64,000 bases of DNA, from NCBI RefSeq assembly GCF_019139535.1, contig NZ_CP077073.1, forward strand, positions 261,501-325,500, given 5' to 3'. Position 1 is the first letter of the stretch, and the number at the start of each line of letters is the position of its first letter. The translations under genes were made by a program, and so were the position numbers. Source of the stretch: Pseudomonas muyukensis (GTDB lineage Bacteria; Pseudomonadota; Gammaproteobacteria; Pseudomonadales; Pseudomonadaceae). The notes under the pieces are model-generated. The model was not told where the DNA came from and did not search any database. It saw nothing but the letters and a program-made list of their open reading frames with translations. Of the stretch, positions 27,216-36,373 are shown one piece after another.

Positions 27216-28448
27216 CTATGCCGCGTCGCGCTGGCCGCCGCTGCGGAAGTTGTCCACAGCCTCGATCAGTGCCTGGAGAATCGCCGAGCTGTCGCCAATC
27301 ACCGACAGGTCGGCCCGTTTGATCATGTCGCAACCTGGGTCCAGGTTGATCGCCACCACTTTGTCGCAGGCGCCGATGCCTTGCAGGTGCTGGATAGCGC
27401 CGGAGATACCCACAGCCACATAGACCCGCGCCGTGACCCAGGTGCCGGTGGCGCCCACCTGGCGGTTGCGCGGCATGAAGCCATCGTCCACCGCCACCCG
27501 CGAGGCCCCTTCGGTGGCACCGAGTGCCGCAGTGGCCTTGTGATACAGGTCCCAGTCCTTGACGCCGTTGCCGCCGGAGACGATGAACTCGGCCTCGGCC
27601 ATGGCGATGGTCGCCGGATCCACGGCCACCGAACCGAGGTCTTCGATGCGCGACAGGCTGCGCGCCACGCCTGTGGACAACTCCACCGGCAGCGCTTCGT
27701 GACAGGTTTCGCTGACCGGCTCGGCGCATTCCGCCGCGCCCAGGATCAGGCGTGGCACGGCGCGTTGCAGGTCCTGCTGGCCGGCACCGGCGCGGCCGAT
27801 GCACTGGCCGTCCTTGATCTGCCACACCCGCGTCGCCGGGCGTTCGCCCAGGGCCGCGCCGAGGCGCCGACCCAGCTCGCCGCCACCGGCGCGGCTGTCG
27901 GGCAGCAGCCAGTGGCGTGGAGTGAACTGGTTATCCACAGCGCGCAGGCCCTGCACCAACTGCTCCGGTGCATAACCCTCGAAGGCCTCACCTTCGATGA
28001 CCAGCAGGCGGTCGACACCGGCTGTGGAAAAGTTGTTTTCCTTGTGCTCGCCGAACACCACCGCCAGCACCGCGCCGTCGCTGCCGGCCAGGCCATGGGC
28101 CAGGCCGAGCAAGTCGCGGTCGTGGCTGCTCAGGCGGCCGCCGACCATGTCCGGCACCACGGCGATGTAGAACGCCGGTGCTGGCACCTGGTGCAACGGC
28201 AACTGCACTTCGACCGCCGCCGTGCGCCGCCCGCCGACACCGGTGCCCTGCTGGGCGCCGCTGCGGTCGATGCGCTTGAGGCCGGCCGGGCCGATGAAGC
28301 CGGCGGCGAGCGCATGGGGGTTCTTGCGGATCAGGCCATTGGGGCCCATCCAGCGGGTCTGTTGCGTCTGCATCGCCGCGTGCAGCGGATGCAGGCGGTT
28401 ACGGGCGATCCACTCGGCGCGTGGGTCGCGGCGGATGACGTCGCTCAT
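27216..28448 (-). CDS. etfA: Electron transfer flavoprotein alpha subunit, dimethylglycine-demethylase associated
   Basis: A 410-residue ETF alpha-type subunit, longer than the roughly 310 residues of housekeeping EtfA because of an N-terminal extension of about 90 residues. The C-terminal FAD domain has VSGGNGVKDWDLYHKATAAL, a variant of the ETF alpha SGG motif, and the late QHLQGIGACDKVVAINLDP. It overlaps dgcB by an ATGA. With etfB it forms the electron acceptor for DgcAB. Confidence 0.9.
   Translation of the reverse strand: MSDVIRRDPRAEWIARNRLHPLHAAMQTQQTRWMGPNGLIRKNPHALAAGFIGPAGLKRIDRSGAQQGTGVGGRRTAAVEVQLPLHQVPAPAFYIAVVPDMVGGRLSSHDRDLLGLAHGLAGSDGAVLAVVFGEHKENNFSTAGVDRLLVIEGEAFEGYAPEQLVQGLRAVDNQFTPRHWLLPDSRAGGGELGRRLGAALGERPATRVWQIKDGQCIGRAGAGQQDLQRAVPRLILGAAECAEPVSETCHEALPVELSTGVARSLSRIEDLGSVAVDPATIAMAEAEFIVSGGNGVKDWDLYHKATAALGATEGASRVAVDDGFMPRNRQVGATGTWVTARVYVAVGISGAIQHLQGIGACDKVVAINLDPGCDMIKRADLSVIGDSSAILQALIEAVDNFRSGGQRDAA
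27931..27939 (+). promoter_or_regulatory. DnaA-box 9-mer inside etfA
   Basis: A perfect TTATCCACA within coding sequence. Related 9-mers in the same gene are TTGTCCACA at 27250-27258, reversed TTGTCCACA at 27672-27680 and reversed TTTTCCACA at 28023-28031. The array flanks are absent. Confidence 0.3.
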
Positions 28449-30400
28449 CAGTGCACCTCCGCAGGTTCACGTTTGACCGTTGGCGACTTTGCGGCCGACG
28501 GGGTTTGCTCTTCGATCAGCACATCGGCCACCAGCTCGGCGAGGTCCTTGATCTGCGGGCGCGGTTCGACCACGCCTTCGAGCATCGCGGTGCACTGCGG
28601 GCAACCCACGGCCACCAGTTCGGCCTCGGTCTCGCGGATGTCGTCCATGCGCATGTCCGGGATCCGCTGTTTGCCAGGGATGTCGGTGATCGGCGCACCG
28701 CCGCCACCGCCGCAGCAGCGGGAACGGAATCCCGAGCGCTGCATCTCGCGCACTTCGATGCCCAGCGCCTTGAGCACGGCGCGCGGGGCTTCGTACTCGC
28801 CGTTGTAACGGCCCAGGTAGCACGGGTCGTGGTAGGTGACGCTGCCACCCTTGTGCTGGCCGAGATTGAGTTTCTTCGCTTCGATCAGTTCGGCGATGTA
28901 GGTGCTGTGGTGCTGCACCTGGTACTCACCACCCAGCGCGCCGTACTCGTTCTTCAGCACATGGAAGCTGTGCGGATCGCAGGTGACGATGCGCTGGAAC
29001 TTGTACTTGGCCAGGGTCTGGATATTGCGCTTGGCCAGGTGCTGGAAGGTCGCTTCATCACCCAGTCGCCGTGCCACGTCACCGCTGTCGCGCTCTTCCA
29101 GGCCGAGCACGGCAAAGTCGACGCCGGAGGCCTTGAGCACTTTGACGAACGAGCGCAGGGTGCGCTGGTTGCGCATGTCGAAGGCACCATCGCCGACCCA
29201 GAACAGCACATCGGTGGCTTTGACCTGCGCCAGCAGTTGCAGGTTGAGGTCGGCCGCCCAGTTCATCCGCCCACCGGGAGCGAAGCCGCCGGGGTTGTCG
29301 GTGGCGATCAGGTTGTCCAGCACCTCGGCGCCCTTGTTCGGCGTCGCGCCCTTTTCCAGGGTGAGGTGGCGGCGCATGTCGACGATGGCATCGACGTGCT
29401 CGATCATCATCGGGCATTCCTCGACGCAAGCCCGGCAGGTGGTGCACGACCACAGGGTTTCGGCATCGACCAGGCCATTGACGATCGGCTGGTGCGGGTG
29501 ACCGCCGTGTTCGCCGAGCGGCTTGCCAGGGTAGGGGCTGCCAGCGAACTGCGCATCGGTGCCGCCGGCCAGGCCGATGACCATGTCCTGGATGAGCTTT
29601 TTCGGGTTCAGCGGCTGGCCGGCGGCGAAGGCCGGGCACATGGCCTCGCACTTGCCGCACTGCACGCAGGCGTCGAAGCCGAGCAATTGGTTCCAGGTGA
29701 AGTCCACTGGTTTTTCCACGCCCAGCAGAGCGTTCGGGTCTTCCAGGTCCAGCGGCTTGAGGCCGGTGGAGCGCCCCCCGCCGAAGCGCTCGGCGCGGCG
29801 GTGCCAGGCCAGGTGCAGGGCGCCGGCGAAGGCGTGTTTCATCGGCCCGCCCCAGGTCATGCCGAAGAACAGCTCGGACACGCCCCACAGCACGCCGACG
29901 CCCAGCACGGCCACCAATACCCAACCGCCGGTGCCTTCCGGCAGGATGCCCGCCACCGGCAGCGTGGCGATGAAGAAGCTCGCCGCGAACATCAGCAGGC
30001 TTTTCGGCAGGCGCATCCACGGGCCCTTGGACAGGCGCGCAGGAGGGTTGAGCCGCCGTTTGAAGACGAACAACGCGCCAGTGAACATGATCAGCGTGGC
30101 GACCAGCAAGGCATAGCCAAGGATCTTGCTGTGCAGGCCCAAGCCGTGCACCACGATCGCCAGCACGGCTGACAACACGAAGCCGCCAGCGGTGGCCACG
30201 TGGGTCTTGGACATGTACTTGTCGCGCTCGACCACGTGGTGCAGGTCCACCAGGTAGCGCCGCGGCATGGCCAGCAGGCCGCCGAGCAGGTCGACCTTGC
30301 TTGGCCGCCCACGCCGCCACATGCGCACCCGGCGCAGGGCGCCAAGCACCGCCAGCGCAAGGGCGGTGAACAGCAGGATGGGTAGAAGGGTGTTCAACAT
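28448..30400 (-). CDS. dgcB: Dimethylglycine demethylase subunit DgcB (membrane Fe-S protein)
   Basis: A 650-residue membrane-bound iron-sulfur protein. The N-terminal third has about five hydrophobic helices. Two 4Fe-4S ferredoxin motifs follow (CVQCGKCEAMCP and CTTCRACVEECP), then two CCG/heterodisulfide-reductase domains (YHDPCYLGRYNG; RSRCCGGGGGAP). It probably passes electrons from DgcA via the ETF to the respiratory chain. The ATG at 30400 (MLNTLLPIL) has GGGAG upstream; the open frame extends further but runs into a REP. Confidence 0.93.
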   Translation of the reverse strand: MLNTLLPILLFTALALAVLGALRRVRMWRRGRPSKVDLLGGLLAMPRRYLVDLHHVVERDKYMSKTHVATAGGFVLSAVLAIVVHGLGLHSKILGYALLVATLIMFTGALFVFKRRLNPPARLSKGPWMRLPKSLLMFAASFFIATLPVAGILPEGTGGWVLVAVLGVGVLWGVSELFFGMTWGGPMKHAFAGALHLAWHRRAERFGGGRSTGLKPLDLEDPNALLGVEKPVDFTWNQLLGFDACVQCGKCEAMCPAFAAGQPLNPKKLIQDMVIGLAGGTDAQFAGSPYPGKPLGEHGGHPHQPIVNGLVDAETLWSCTTCRACVEECPMMIEHVDAIVDMRRHLTLEKGATPNKGAEVLDNLIATDNPGGFAPGGRMNWAADLNLQLLAQVKATDVLFWVGDGAFDMRNQRTLRSFVKVLKASGVDFAVLGLEERDSGDVARRLGDEATFQHLAKRNIQTLAKYKFQRIVTCDPHSFHVLKNEYGALGGEYQVQHHSTYIAELIEAKKLNLGQHKGGSVTYHDPCYLGRYNGEYEAPRAVLKALGIEVREMQRSGFRSRCCGGGGGAPITDIPGKQRIPDMRMDDIRETEAELVAVGCPQCTAMLEGVVEPRPQIKDLAELVADVLIEEQTPSAAKSPTVKREPAEVH

Positions 30401-30454
30401 GGGAAGCTCCCACAACAGCTGGATTCTTGCGCCACTCCCAAGAGCGGCGCGGAC

Positions 30455-30577
30455 CCCTGTAGGAGCGGCCTTGCGTCGCGAAAGGGTCGCCGAAGCGGCC
30501 CCAGCATTCTCAGCGCTGATGAATTGCTGGGGCCGCTGCGCAGCCCTTTCGCGACGCAAGGCCGCTCCTACAGGGGG
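30455..30577. repeat. Paired REP element (GGAGCGGCCTTG family)
   Basis: Two opposed copies (GTAGGAGCGGCCTTGCGTCGCG and CGCGACGCAAGGCCGCTCCTAC) in the 207-bp gap between dgcA and dgcB. It could uncouple expression of the two subunits. Confidence 0.87.
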
Positions 30578-30607
30578 GCCAGTCCCGCCTCTAGCGAGGC
30601 GGTGCGA

Positions 30608-32668
30608 TCAGAAATCCTTGCACAGGCGCAAGGCGTCGTAGATCGCCGCATGCACGTTGCGCTGGGCCACGCAGTCGCCGATGCGGTACAGCAGGTAGCC
30701 CTCGCCCGGCTGGCTGAGGATCGGCTGCGCCTTGATGGCAAACAGCGCCTCCACGTCGATCTGGCCCTTGTTGCGCGAACCGTCCTTCAGCGCGTAGTAC
30801 AGCTGCTCGTCAGGGCGCACGCCGTTCTCCACCACCACCTGGTCGACCACCCGCTCTTCCTTGGCGCCGGTGTACTCGTTCTCGAGCACCGCCACCAGCT
30901 TGTCACCCTCGCGGTAGACCTTCTCCAGCATCATGTCGCCGGTCATGATCACTTCCTTGGGGTACATGCTGCGGTAGTAGGTCGGGAAGGTGGTGCCGCC
31001 CATGGCCACGCCCGGCTTGATGTCGTCGGTGACGATCTCGACCTGGCTGCCCTTGTCGGCGATGAAGTCGGCCACCGACATGCCGGTGAACTCGCAGATG
31101 GTGTCGTACACCAGCACGTTCTTGCCCGGCGCGACCTTGCCGTCGAGCACGTCCCAGCTGCTGACCACCAGCCCTTCGGCGGCGCCCCAGTGCTCGTTCT
31201 GCTCGAGGAACGAATGCCCGCCCACGGCCAGCACGATGATGTCCGGGCGCAGGTCCTGGATGGTCGCCACGTCGGCGGCGGTGCCCAGGCGCAGGTCGAC
31301 CTTCAGCCGCGCCAGCTCCAGCTGGTACCAGCGGGTGATACCGGCAATCTGGTCGCGCTGCGGCGCCTTGGCGGCGATGGTGATCTGCCCGCCGATTTGC
31401 TCTTTCTTCTCGAACAGGGTCACGTCGTGGCCACGCTCGGCCGCCACCCGGGCCGCTTCCATGCCGGCGGGGCCGGCGCCAACCACCACCACCTTGCGCT
31501 TGGCACCGGTGCTCTTCTCGATGATGTGCGGCACGCCCATGTATTCACGGGAAGTCGCGGCGTTCTGGATGCACAGCACATCCAGGCCCTGGTACTGGCG
31601 GTCGATGCAGTAGTTGGCACCGACGCACTGCTTGATCTGGTCGATCTGGCCCATCTTGATCTTGGCGATCAGGTGCGGGTCGGCCATGTGCGCGCGGGTC
31701 ATGCCGACCATGTCGACATAGCCGCCTTCGAGGATGCGCGTGGCCTGGTTCGGGTCCTTGATGTTCTGCGCGTGCAGCACCGGGACCTTGACCACTTCCT
31801 TGATGCCGGCCGCCAGGTGCAGGAACGGCTCCGGCGGGTAGCTCATGTTGGGGATGACGTTGGCCAGGGTGTTGTGGGTGTCGCAACCCGAGCCGACCAC
31901 GCCGATGAAGTCGATCATGCCGGTGGCGTCGTAATAGGCGGCGATCTGCTTCATGTCCTCGTGGCTGAGGCCGTCGGGGTGGAATTCGTCGCCGCAGATG
32001 CGCATGCCCACGCAGAAGTCGTCACCGACCTCGGCGCGCACGGCCTTCAATACTTCCAGGCCGAACTTCATGCGGCCTTCGAAGGTGCCGCCCCATTCGT
32101 CGGTACGCTTGTTGACCCGCGGGCTCCAGAACTGGTCGATCATGTGCTGGTGCACCGCCGACAGCTCGACGCCGTCCAGGCCGCCTTCCTTGGCACGCCG
32201 CGCCGCTTGCGCGTAATTGCCGATCACCCGCCAGATCTCTTCCACCTCGATGGTCTTGCAGGTGGCGCGGTGCACCGGTTCGCGGATGCCCGACGGCGAC
32301 ATCAAGGTCGGCCAGTTGAAACCGTCCCAGCGCGAGCGGCGGCCCATGTGGGTAATCTGGATCATGATCTTGGCGCCATGCTTGTGCATGGCGTCGGCCA
32401 GGTTCTGGAAGTGCGGGATGATGCGGTCGGTGGCCAGGTTGACCGACGACCACCACTCCTGCGGGCTGTCGATGGCCACCACCGACGAGCCGCCGCAGAT
32501 GGCCAGGCCGATGCCGCCCTTGGCCTTCTCTTCGTAGTACTTCACGTAGCGGTCGGTGGTCATGCCGCCGTCGGTGGCATAGACCTCGGCGTGCGCGGTG
32601 CTGAGCACGCGGTTGCGGATGGTCAGCTTGCCGATCTGGATCGGCTGGAACATTGCTTCGAAGGCCAT
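30608..32668 (-). CDS. dgcA: Dimethylglycine demethylase subunit DgcA
   Basis: Converts dimethylglycine to sarcosine. The 686-residue protein has an old-yellow-enzyme TIM barrel (1-370, FMN) and a 4Fe-4S-type Cys set (CVGANYCIDRQ ... LCIQNA). An FAD/NAD-type domain follows with VVVVGAGPAGMEAARVAA at about 395-412. This is the trimethylamine dehydrogenase/2,4-dienoyl-CoA reductase architecture. It follows the DUF5943 gene by 15 bp. Confidence 0.94.
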   Translation of the reverse strand: MAFEAMFQPIQIGKLTIRNRVLSTAHAEVYATDGGMTTDRYVKYYEEKAKGGIGLAICGGSSVVAIDSPQEWWSSVNLATDRIIPHFQNLADAMHKHGAKIMIQITHMGRRSRWDGFNWPTLMSPSGIREPVHRATCKTIEVEEIWRVIGNYAQAARRAKEGGLDGVELSAVHQHMIDQFWSPRVNKRTDEWGGTFEGRMKFGLEVLKAVRAEVGDDFCVGMRICGDEFHPDGLSHEDMKQIAAYYDATGMIDFIGVVGSGCDTHNTLANVIPNMSYPPEPFLHLAAGIKEVVKVPVLHAQNIKDPNQATRILEGGYVDMVGMTRAHMADPHLIAKIKMGQIDQIKQCVGANYCIDRQYQGLDVLCIQNAATSREYMGVPHIIEKSTGAKRKVVVVGAGPAGMEAARVAAERGHDVTLFEKKEQIGGQITIAAKAPQRDQIAGITRWYQLELARLKVDLRLGTAADVATIQDLRPDIIVLAVGGHSFLEQNEHWGAAEGLVVSSWDVLDGKVAPGKNVLVYDTICEFTGMSVADFIADKGSQVEIVTDDIKPGVAMGGTTFPTYYRSMYPKEVIMTGDMMLEKVYREGDKLVAVLENEYTGAKEERVVDQVVVENGVRPDEQLYYALKDGSRNKGQIDVEALFAIKAQPILSQPGEGYLLYRIGDCVAQRNVHAAIYDALRLCKDF

Positions 32669-32683
32669 GACGCTATCTCCGGC

Positions 32684-33214
32684 TTACAACGGCTTTGTAA
32701 CGAACAGGCCATCTTCGTGGCCTTCTTCCGACCCGCCGTAGACCTGTTCGGCCACGGTGCGGATCTTGCTGCCGCGGGCAGCGAGAATCTGGTCCATGGC
32801 ACCGGCGAACCAGCCGGTGAACATGTAGTCGACCTTGCGCCCGCACTTGCCATACACGTACACGAACGCCGAGTGCTTGAGCTTGACGCTGCAGGTGCCT
32901 TTATCCAGGTCGATGTCCTGGATCTGGAACAGGCCCCAGCCACGCTGGCTCAGGCGCTTCATGTAGTGCTCGAACACCGCCACGCCTTCCAGGCCATGGC
33001 ACTCGGCCTCTTTCTCGCACCAGTGCCAGGCAGACTTGTAGCCGGCCTTGTAGAGGATCTCGGCATACTTGTCGGCACCCAGGACTTCCTCGATACCCAT
33101 GTGGTTGTTGACGAAGAAATGCCGCGGCACATAGAGCATCGGCAGGGCGTCGCTGGTCCAGACACCGGTCTCGCTGTCGACTTCGATTGGCAATTGCGGG
33201 GCGATCTTGGCCAT
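32684..33214 (-). CDS. DUF5943 (4-vinyl-reductase-like) protein of the dgc operon
   Basis: A 176-residue protein of unknown function, recognised as the DUF5943 protein that accompanies dgcA in pseudomonads (PA5397 position). It looks like a V4R/4-vinyl reductase-type small-molecule binding fold. Conserved-looking aromatic and cysteine features are WHWCEKEAECHG and YVYGKCGRKVDYMF. There is no signal peptide. It is 15 bp upstream of dgcA, so it is almost certainly co-expressed. A chaperone, cofactor-delivery or substrate-channelling role is possible but not shown. Confidence 0.8.
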   Translation of the reverse strand: MAKIAPQLPIEVDSETGVWTSDALPMLYVPRHFFVNNHMGIEEVLGADKYAEILYKAGYKSAWHWCEKEAECHGLEGVAVFEHYMKRLSQRGWGLFQIQDIDLDKGTCSVKLKHSAFVYVYGKCGRKVDYMFTGWFAGAMDQILAARGSKIRTVAEQVYGGSEEGHEDGLFVTKPL

Positions 33215-33249
33215 GGAAACTCAACTCCATAAAATTTTTGGATTCGATC

Positions 33250-33268
33250 AAAAGCCACTTTGGCTTTT
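33250..33268. other. Perfect short hairpin AAAAGCCA-CTT-TGGCTTTT
   Basis: An 8-bp stem with 3-nt loop, 36 bp upstream of the DUF5943 gene. On the minus strand it ends in TTTT and may be a weak terminator of the M19 transcript; an overlapping TTATAA-like -10 may start the dgc transcript. Confidence 0.4.
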
Positions 33269-33286
33269 GCTTTTATAAAAAGCCGC

Positions 33287-33427
33287 AGTGAGTGCTGTTG
33301 GGGCCGTAGCGAGCGCGTCGAGCGCAAGGAAGGGCCGAAGCGAAAAGCGAGACAGTGCCGAGGCACGGCGAGCTTTTCGTGAGGGCCTGACGCAGCGATC
33401 GGCGTGCGCAGTAGGCCCCAGCAGTGC

Positions 33428-33432
<5 letters not shown>
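33287..33432. repeat. Long nested inverted repeat between the M19 and DUF5943 genes
   Basis: Outer arms of 19 nt (33287-33305 and 33414-33432) pair completely as RNA if G-U wobbles are allowed. Inner matches are GGCC (33333 with 33384), CGAAAAGC / GCTTTTCG (33341-33348 with 33372-33379) and an apical GTGC-CGAG-GCAC. The M19 gene's stop codon is in the right arm. It would fold into a stem-loop about 146 nt long in the operon transcript. Confidence 0.75.
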
Positions 33433-34405
<973 letters not shown>

Positions 34406-34503
34406 CAGGCTGTCCCCTTTTATTGAAGTTTGCCCGCGCCGAACCTTGTGCCGGCGCTTTGGGGCCAGCATATGCCTGCCGCCCGCGGCGCCCCGATGCA
34501 AAA

Positions 34504-34529
34504 ACGACAGGGGGTTTGCCGAAAGCGTC
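34504..34529. promoter_or_regulatory. Weak candidate GbdR-like operator upstream of the dgc cluster
   Basis: ACGAC and GCGTC spaced 21 bp, with an interior TGCCGA in place of TACTGG, about 100 bp upstream of the M19 gene. It resembles the cbcX and gbdR sites but has several mismatches. Confidence 0.2.
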
Positions 34530-34691
34530 AAGGGCCGCCACGGCAGGCTCTGGCCCGCCCCGGGCAGATGAGAGTAAGTCTCGTCTGCTGGTGCTGTAAG
34601 GCTTTGATGAACTTTTCACCAGGGAGCTATCGCCAGGGCCGAGGCTGAGCGAGAATCCCAGCGTTTCGTTAGCCTGATCAGGAGAAAACGG

Positions 34692-35093
34692 ATGAAAGCA
34701 ATGGCATGGCTGGTCTTGTTGGCCGTGGCCGGCGGCGCCCACGCCGCCGAGGAAGACAGCACGCCCTGCGACAACGTCGAGACCGACCAGCAGGGCTACG
34801 CGTGCGCCGCCTACAACAAGCAGACCGCCGAGCGCGAGCTGAAGGCAGCCTACGACGACCTGATCCAGCGCATCCGCGACCAGTACGCCGATGACAGCGA
34901 CAAGGCCGCGGCGCTGAGCGCCAAGATGGACGCCGCGGAAAAACTCTGGGGGCAATTGCGCGATGCCGACTGCAAGGTCGAGACCTATGCCGAGAAACCC
35001 GGCAGCAAGGCCTTCGAAGCGGCCTGGAACACCTGTGTGGCGCAGCGTAGCGATGAGCGCTCGGAGTACTTGCAGTCGATCGGGCAGCAGTAA
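34692..35093 (+). CDS. Exported LprI-like (DUF1311) protein
   Basis: A 133-residue protein with a signal peptide (residues 1-19, cut near GGAHA-AE). The mature region matches the LprI/DUF1311 fold, some members of which inhibit lysozyme. Signature-like features are the spaced cysteines (TPCDN, YACAAYN, DADCKV, NTCVAQR) and the helical WGQLRDADCK block. The start follows a GATCAGGAGAAAACGG ribosome site. It is monocistronic. Lysozyme inhibition is only a family possibility. Confidence 0.78.
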   Translation: MKAMAWLVLLAVAGGAHAAEEDSTPCDNVETDQQGYACAAYNKQTAERELKAAYDDLIQRIRDQYADDSDKAAALSAKMDAAEKLWGQLRDADCKVETYAEKPGSKAFEAAWNTCVAQRSDERSEYLQSIGQQ

Positions 35094-35111
35094 GGCGTCA
35101 GGCCAAATTCC

Positions 35112-35199
35112 CGTAGGAGCCAGCCTTGCTGGCGAACCAAGCGCCGCGGTGGATGGCACCGGCCATGCCGGTGTTCGCCGGCACGCCGGCTCCTACAGG
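35112..35199. repeat. REP pair (GGAGCCAGCCTTGCTGGC / GGAGCCGGC variants)
   Basis: GTAGGAGCCAGCCTTGCTGGCG and a reversed TTCGCCGGCACGCCGGCTCC lie between the convergent LprI-like and metallophosphatase genes. Confidence 0.8.
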
Positions 35200-35208
35200 G
35201 GTAGGCAA

Positions 35209-36297
35209 TCAGGCCTCTGCCGATTTCAGCTCGACCACATGGGTCTTGTTGAAATGCCCGTCCATGCTCACCTCGTCCACCAGCAACTGCTGCGCCGGCC
35301 AATCGAAGGTCAGGCGCAGGTAAGTGCCTGCATTCAGGGCACCGGTCTTAAAGTTGGGCACACGACCAAAGCTGTCGTGGTGCAAGCCAAGGTTCCAGTG
35401 GGTATGGCCGGTGAACACCGCCGCCACACCATGCTTCTCCAGCAACTTGGGAAACTCATGGTAGCGGATGCTCTTGTCCTGCCAGTCTTCGGACATGTGC
35501 ATGTTGACGATCACCGTCTCGCCCTTGGCCTGGGCCTCTTCCAACTGCCGTTCCAGCCAATCCAGCGAGCGGTTGATGGCGAAATGGCGCTTGGGCTTGA
35601 ATGACCAGCCACCGCCGGTGCTCCATTGCCGCTCATAGGTCGGTTCGTTGTTGAGCTGGATGATACGCACGCGCCCCACGGTCACCGAGTAGGACAGCGA
35701 CCCCTCATGGGTGTCGTTTTCATAGCGGTAATCGAAGGCGTTGACCGGCCCCATGGCCTGGACCCAGGCAATCTGGTCGCAGACCGCATCGCGGGCGCAG
35801 CCGTTGTTGCCGCAGTTGTTCACATTGTTGTCGTAGTCATGGTTGCCCAACCCAGGCAGCATCAGCGGCCCGCCCACGCCAACCGCCATCTTGCGGAACA
35901 TCTTCTGCACCGCGCTGCGTTCGCCGCCATGGCCGTACTCGGTGATATCGCCATTGATCACCACCGGCACGTGGTAGGGCTCGGCACGCTCGCGGGCAAT
36001 CGCCTCATAGACCGGCTCGGTCTTGTGCCAGCCGGAAGAGTCGGTTTCTTCCAGGTACTCGTCGAAACGCTGGCTCATGTAGCGAAAGGCCTGCGGGTCG
36101 GAGGCGATGATCATTTTCTGCCGGCCTTGAGGGTAATCCACCAGTTGGTTCCAGCCGGGCTGGTAATAATCCTCGTAGGTGTCGGTCCTGGTGTCCTCGC
36201 AGCCCTGCACCGCCGCATTGGCGTGCCCGGCTGCGAGCAGCGAAGCGAGTGCCAAGGCCAGGCAGCCGTTTTTTGGGATATGTATTGCAGGAAACAT
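35209..36297 (-). CDS. Exported calcineurin-like metallophosphoesterase
   Basis: A 362-residue protein with a signal peptide (about 1-28, ANA-AVQ). The metallophosphoesterase motifs are in order: NGDITEYG (I-II region), GLGNHDYDNN (III), VNMHMSED (IV) and VFTGHTHWN (V), so the di-metal site appears complete. Three clustered cysteines (NNCGNNGCARDAVC) suggest disulfides in the periplasm or outside the cell. It is monocistronic. The substrate (phosphodiester, phospholipid headgroup or nucleotide) is unknown. Confidence 0.87.
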   Translation of the reverse strand: MFPAIHIPKNGCLALALASLLAAGHANAAVQGCEDTRTDTYEDYYQPGWNQLVDYPQGRQKMIIASDPQAFRYMSQRFDEYLEETDSSGWHKTEPVYEAIARERAEPYHVPVVINGDITEYGHGGERSAVQKMFRKMAVGVGGPLMLPGLGNHDYDNNVNNCGNNGCARDAVCDQIAWVQAMGPVNAFDYRYENDTHEGSLSYSVTVGRVRIIQLNNEPTYERQWSTGGGWSFKPKRHFAINRSLDWLERQLEEAQAKGETVIVNMHMSEDWQDKSIRYHEFPKLLEKHGVAAVFTGHTHWNLGLHHDSFGRVPNFKTGALNAGTYLRLTFDWPAQQLLVDEVSMDGHFNKTHVVELKSAEA

Positions 36298-36373
36298 CTC
36301 GGCATTCCTTGTTCGTTCAATGGACTGCCTACGCTAAAGATGAATGCCTCCGACAATAATCGGGAAACAGATC

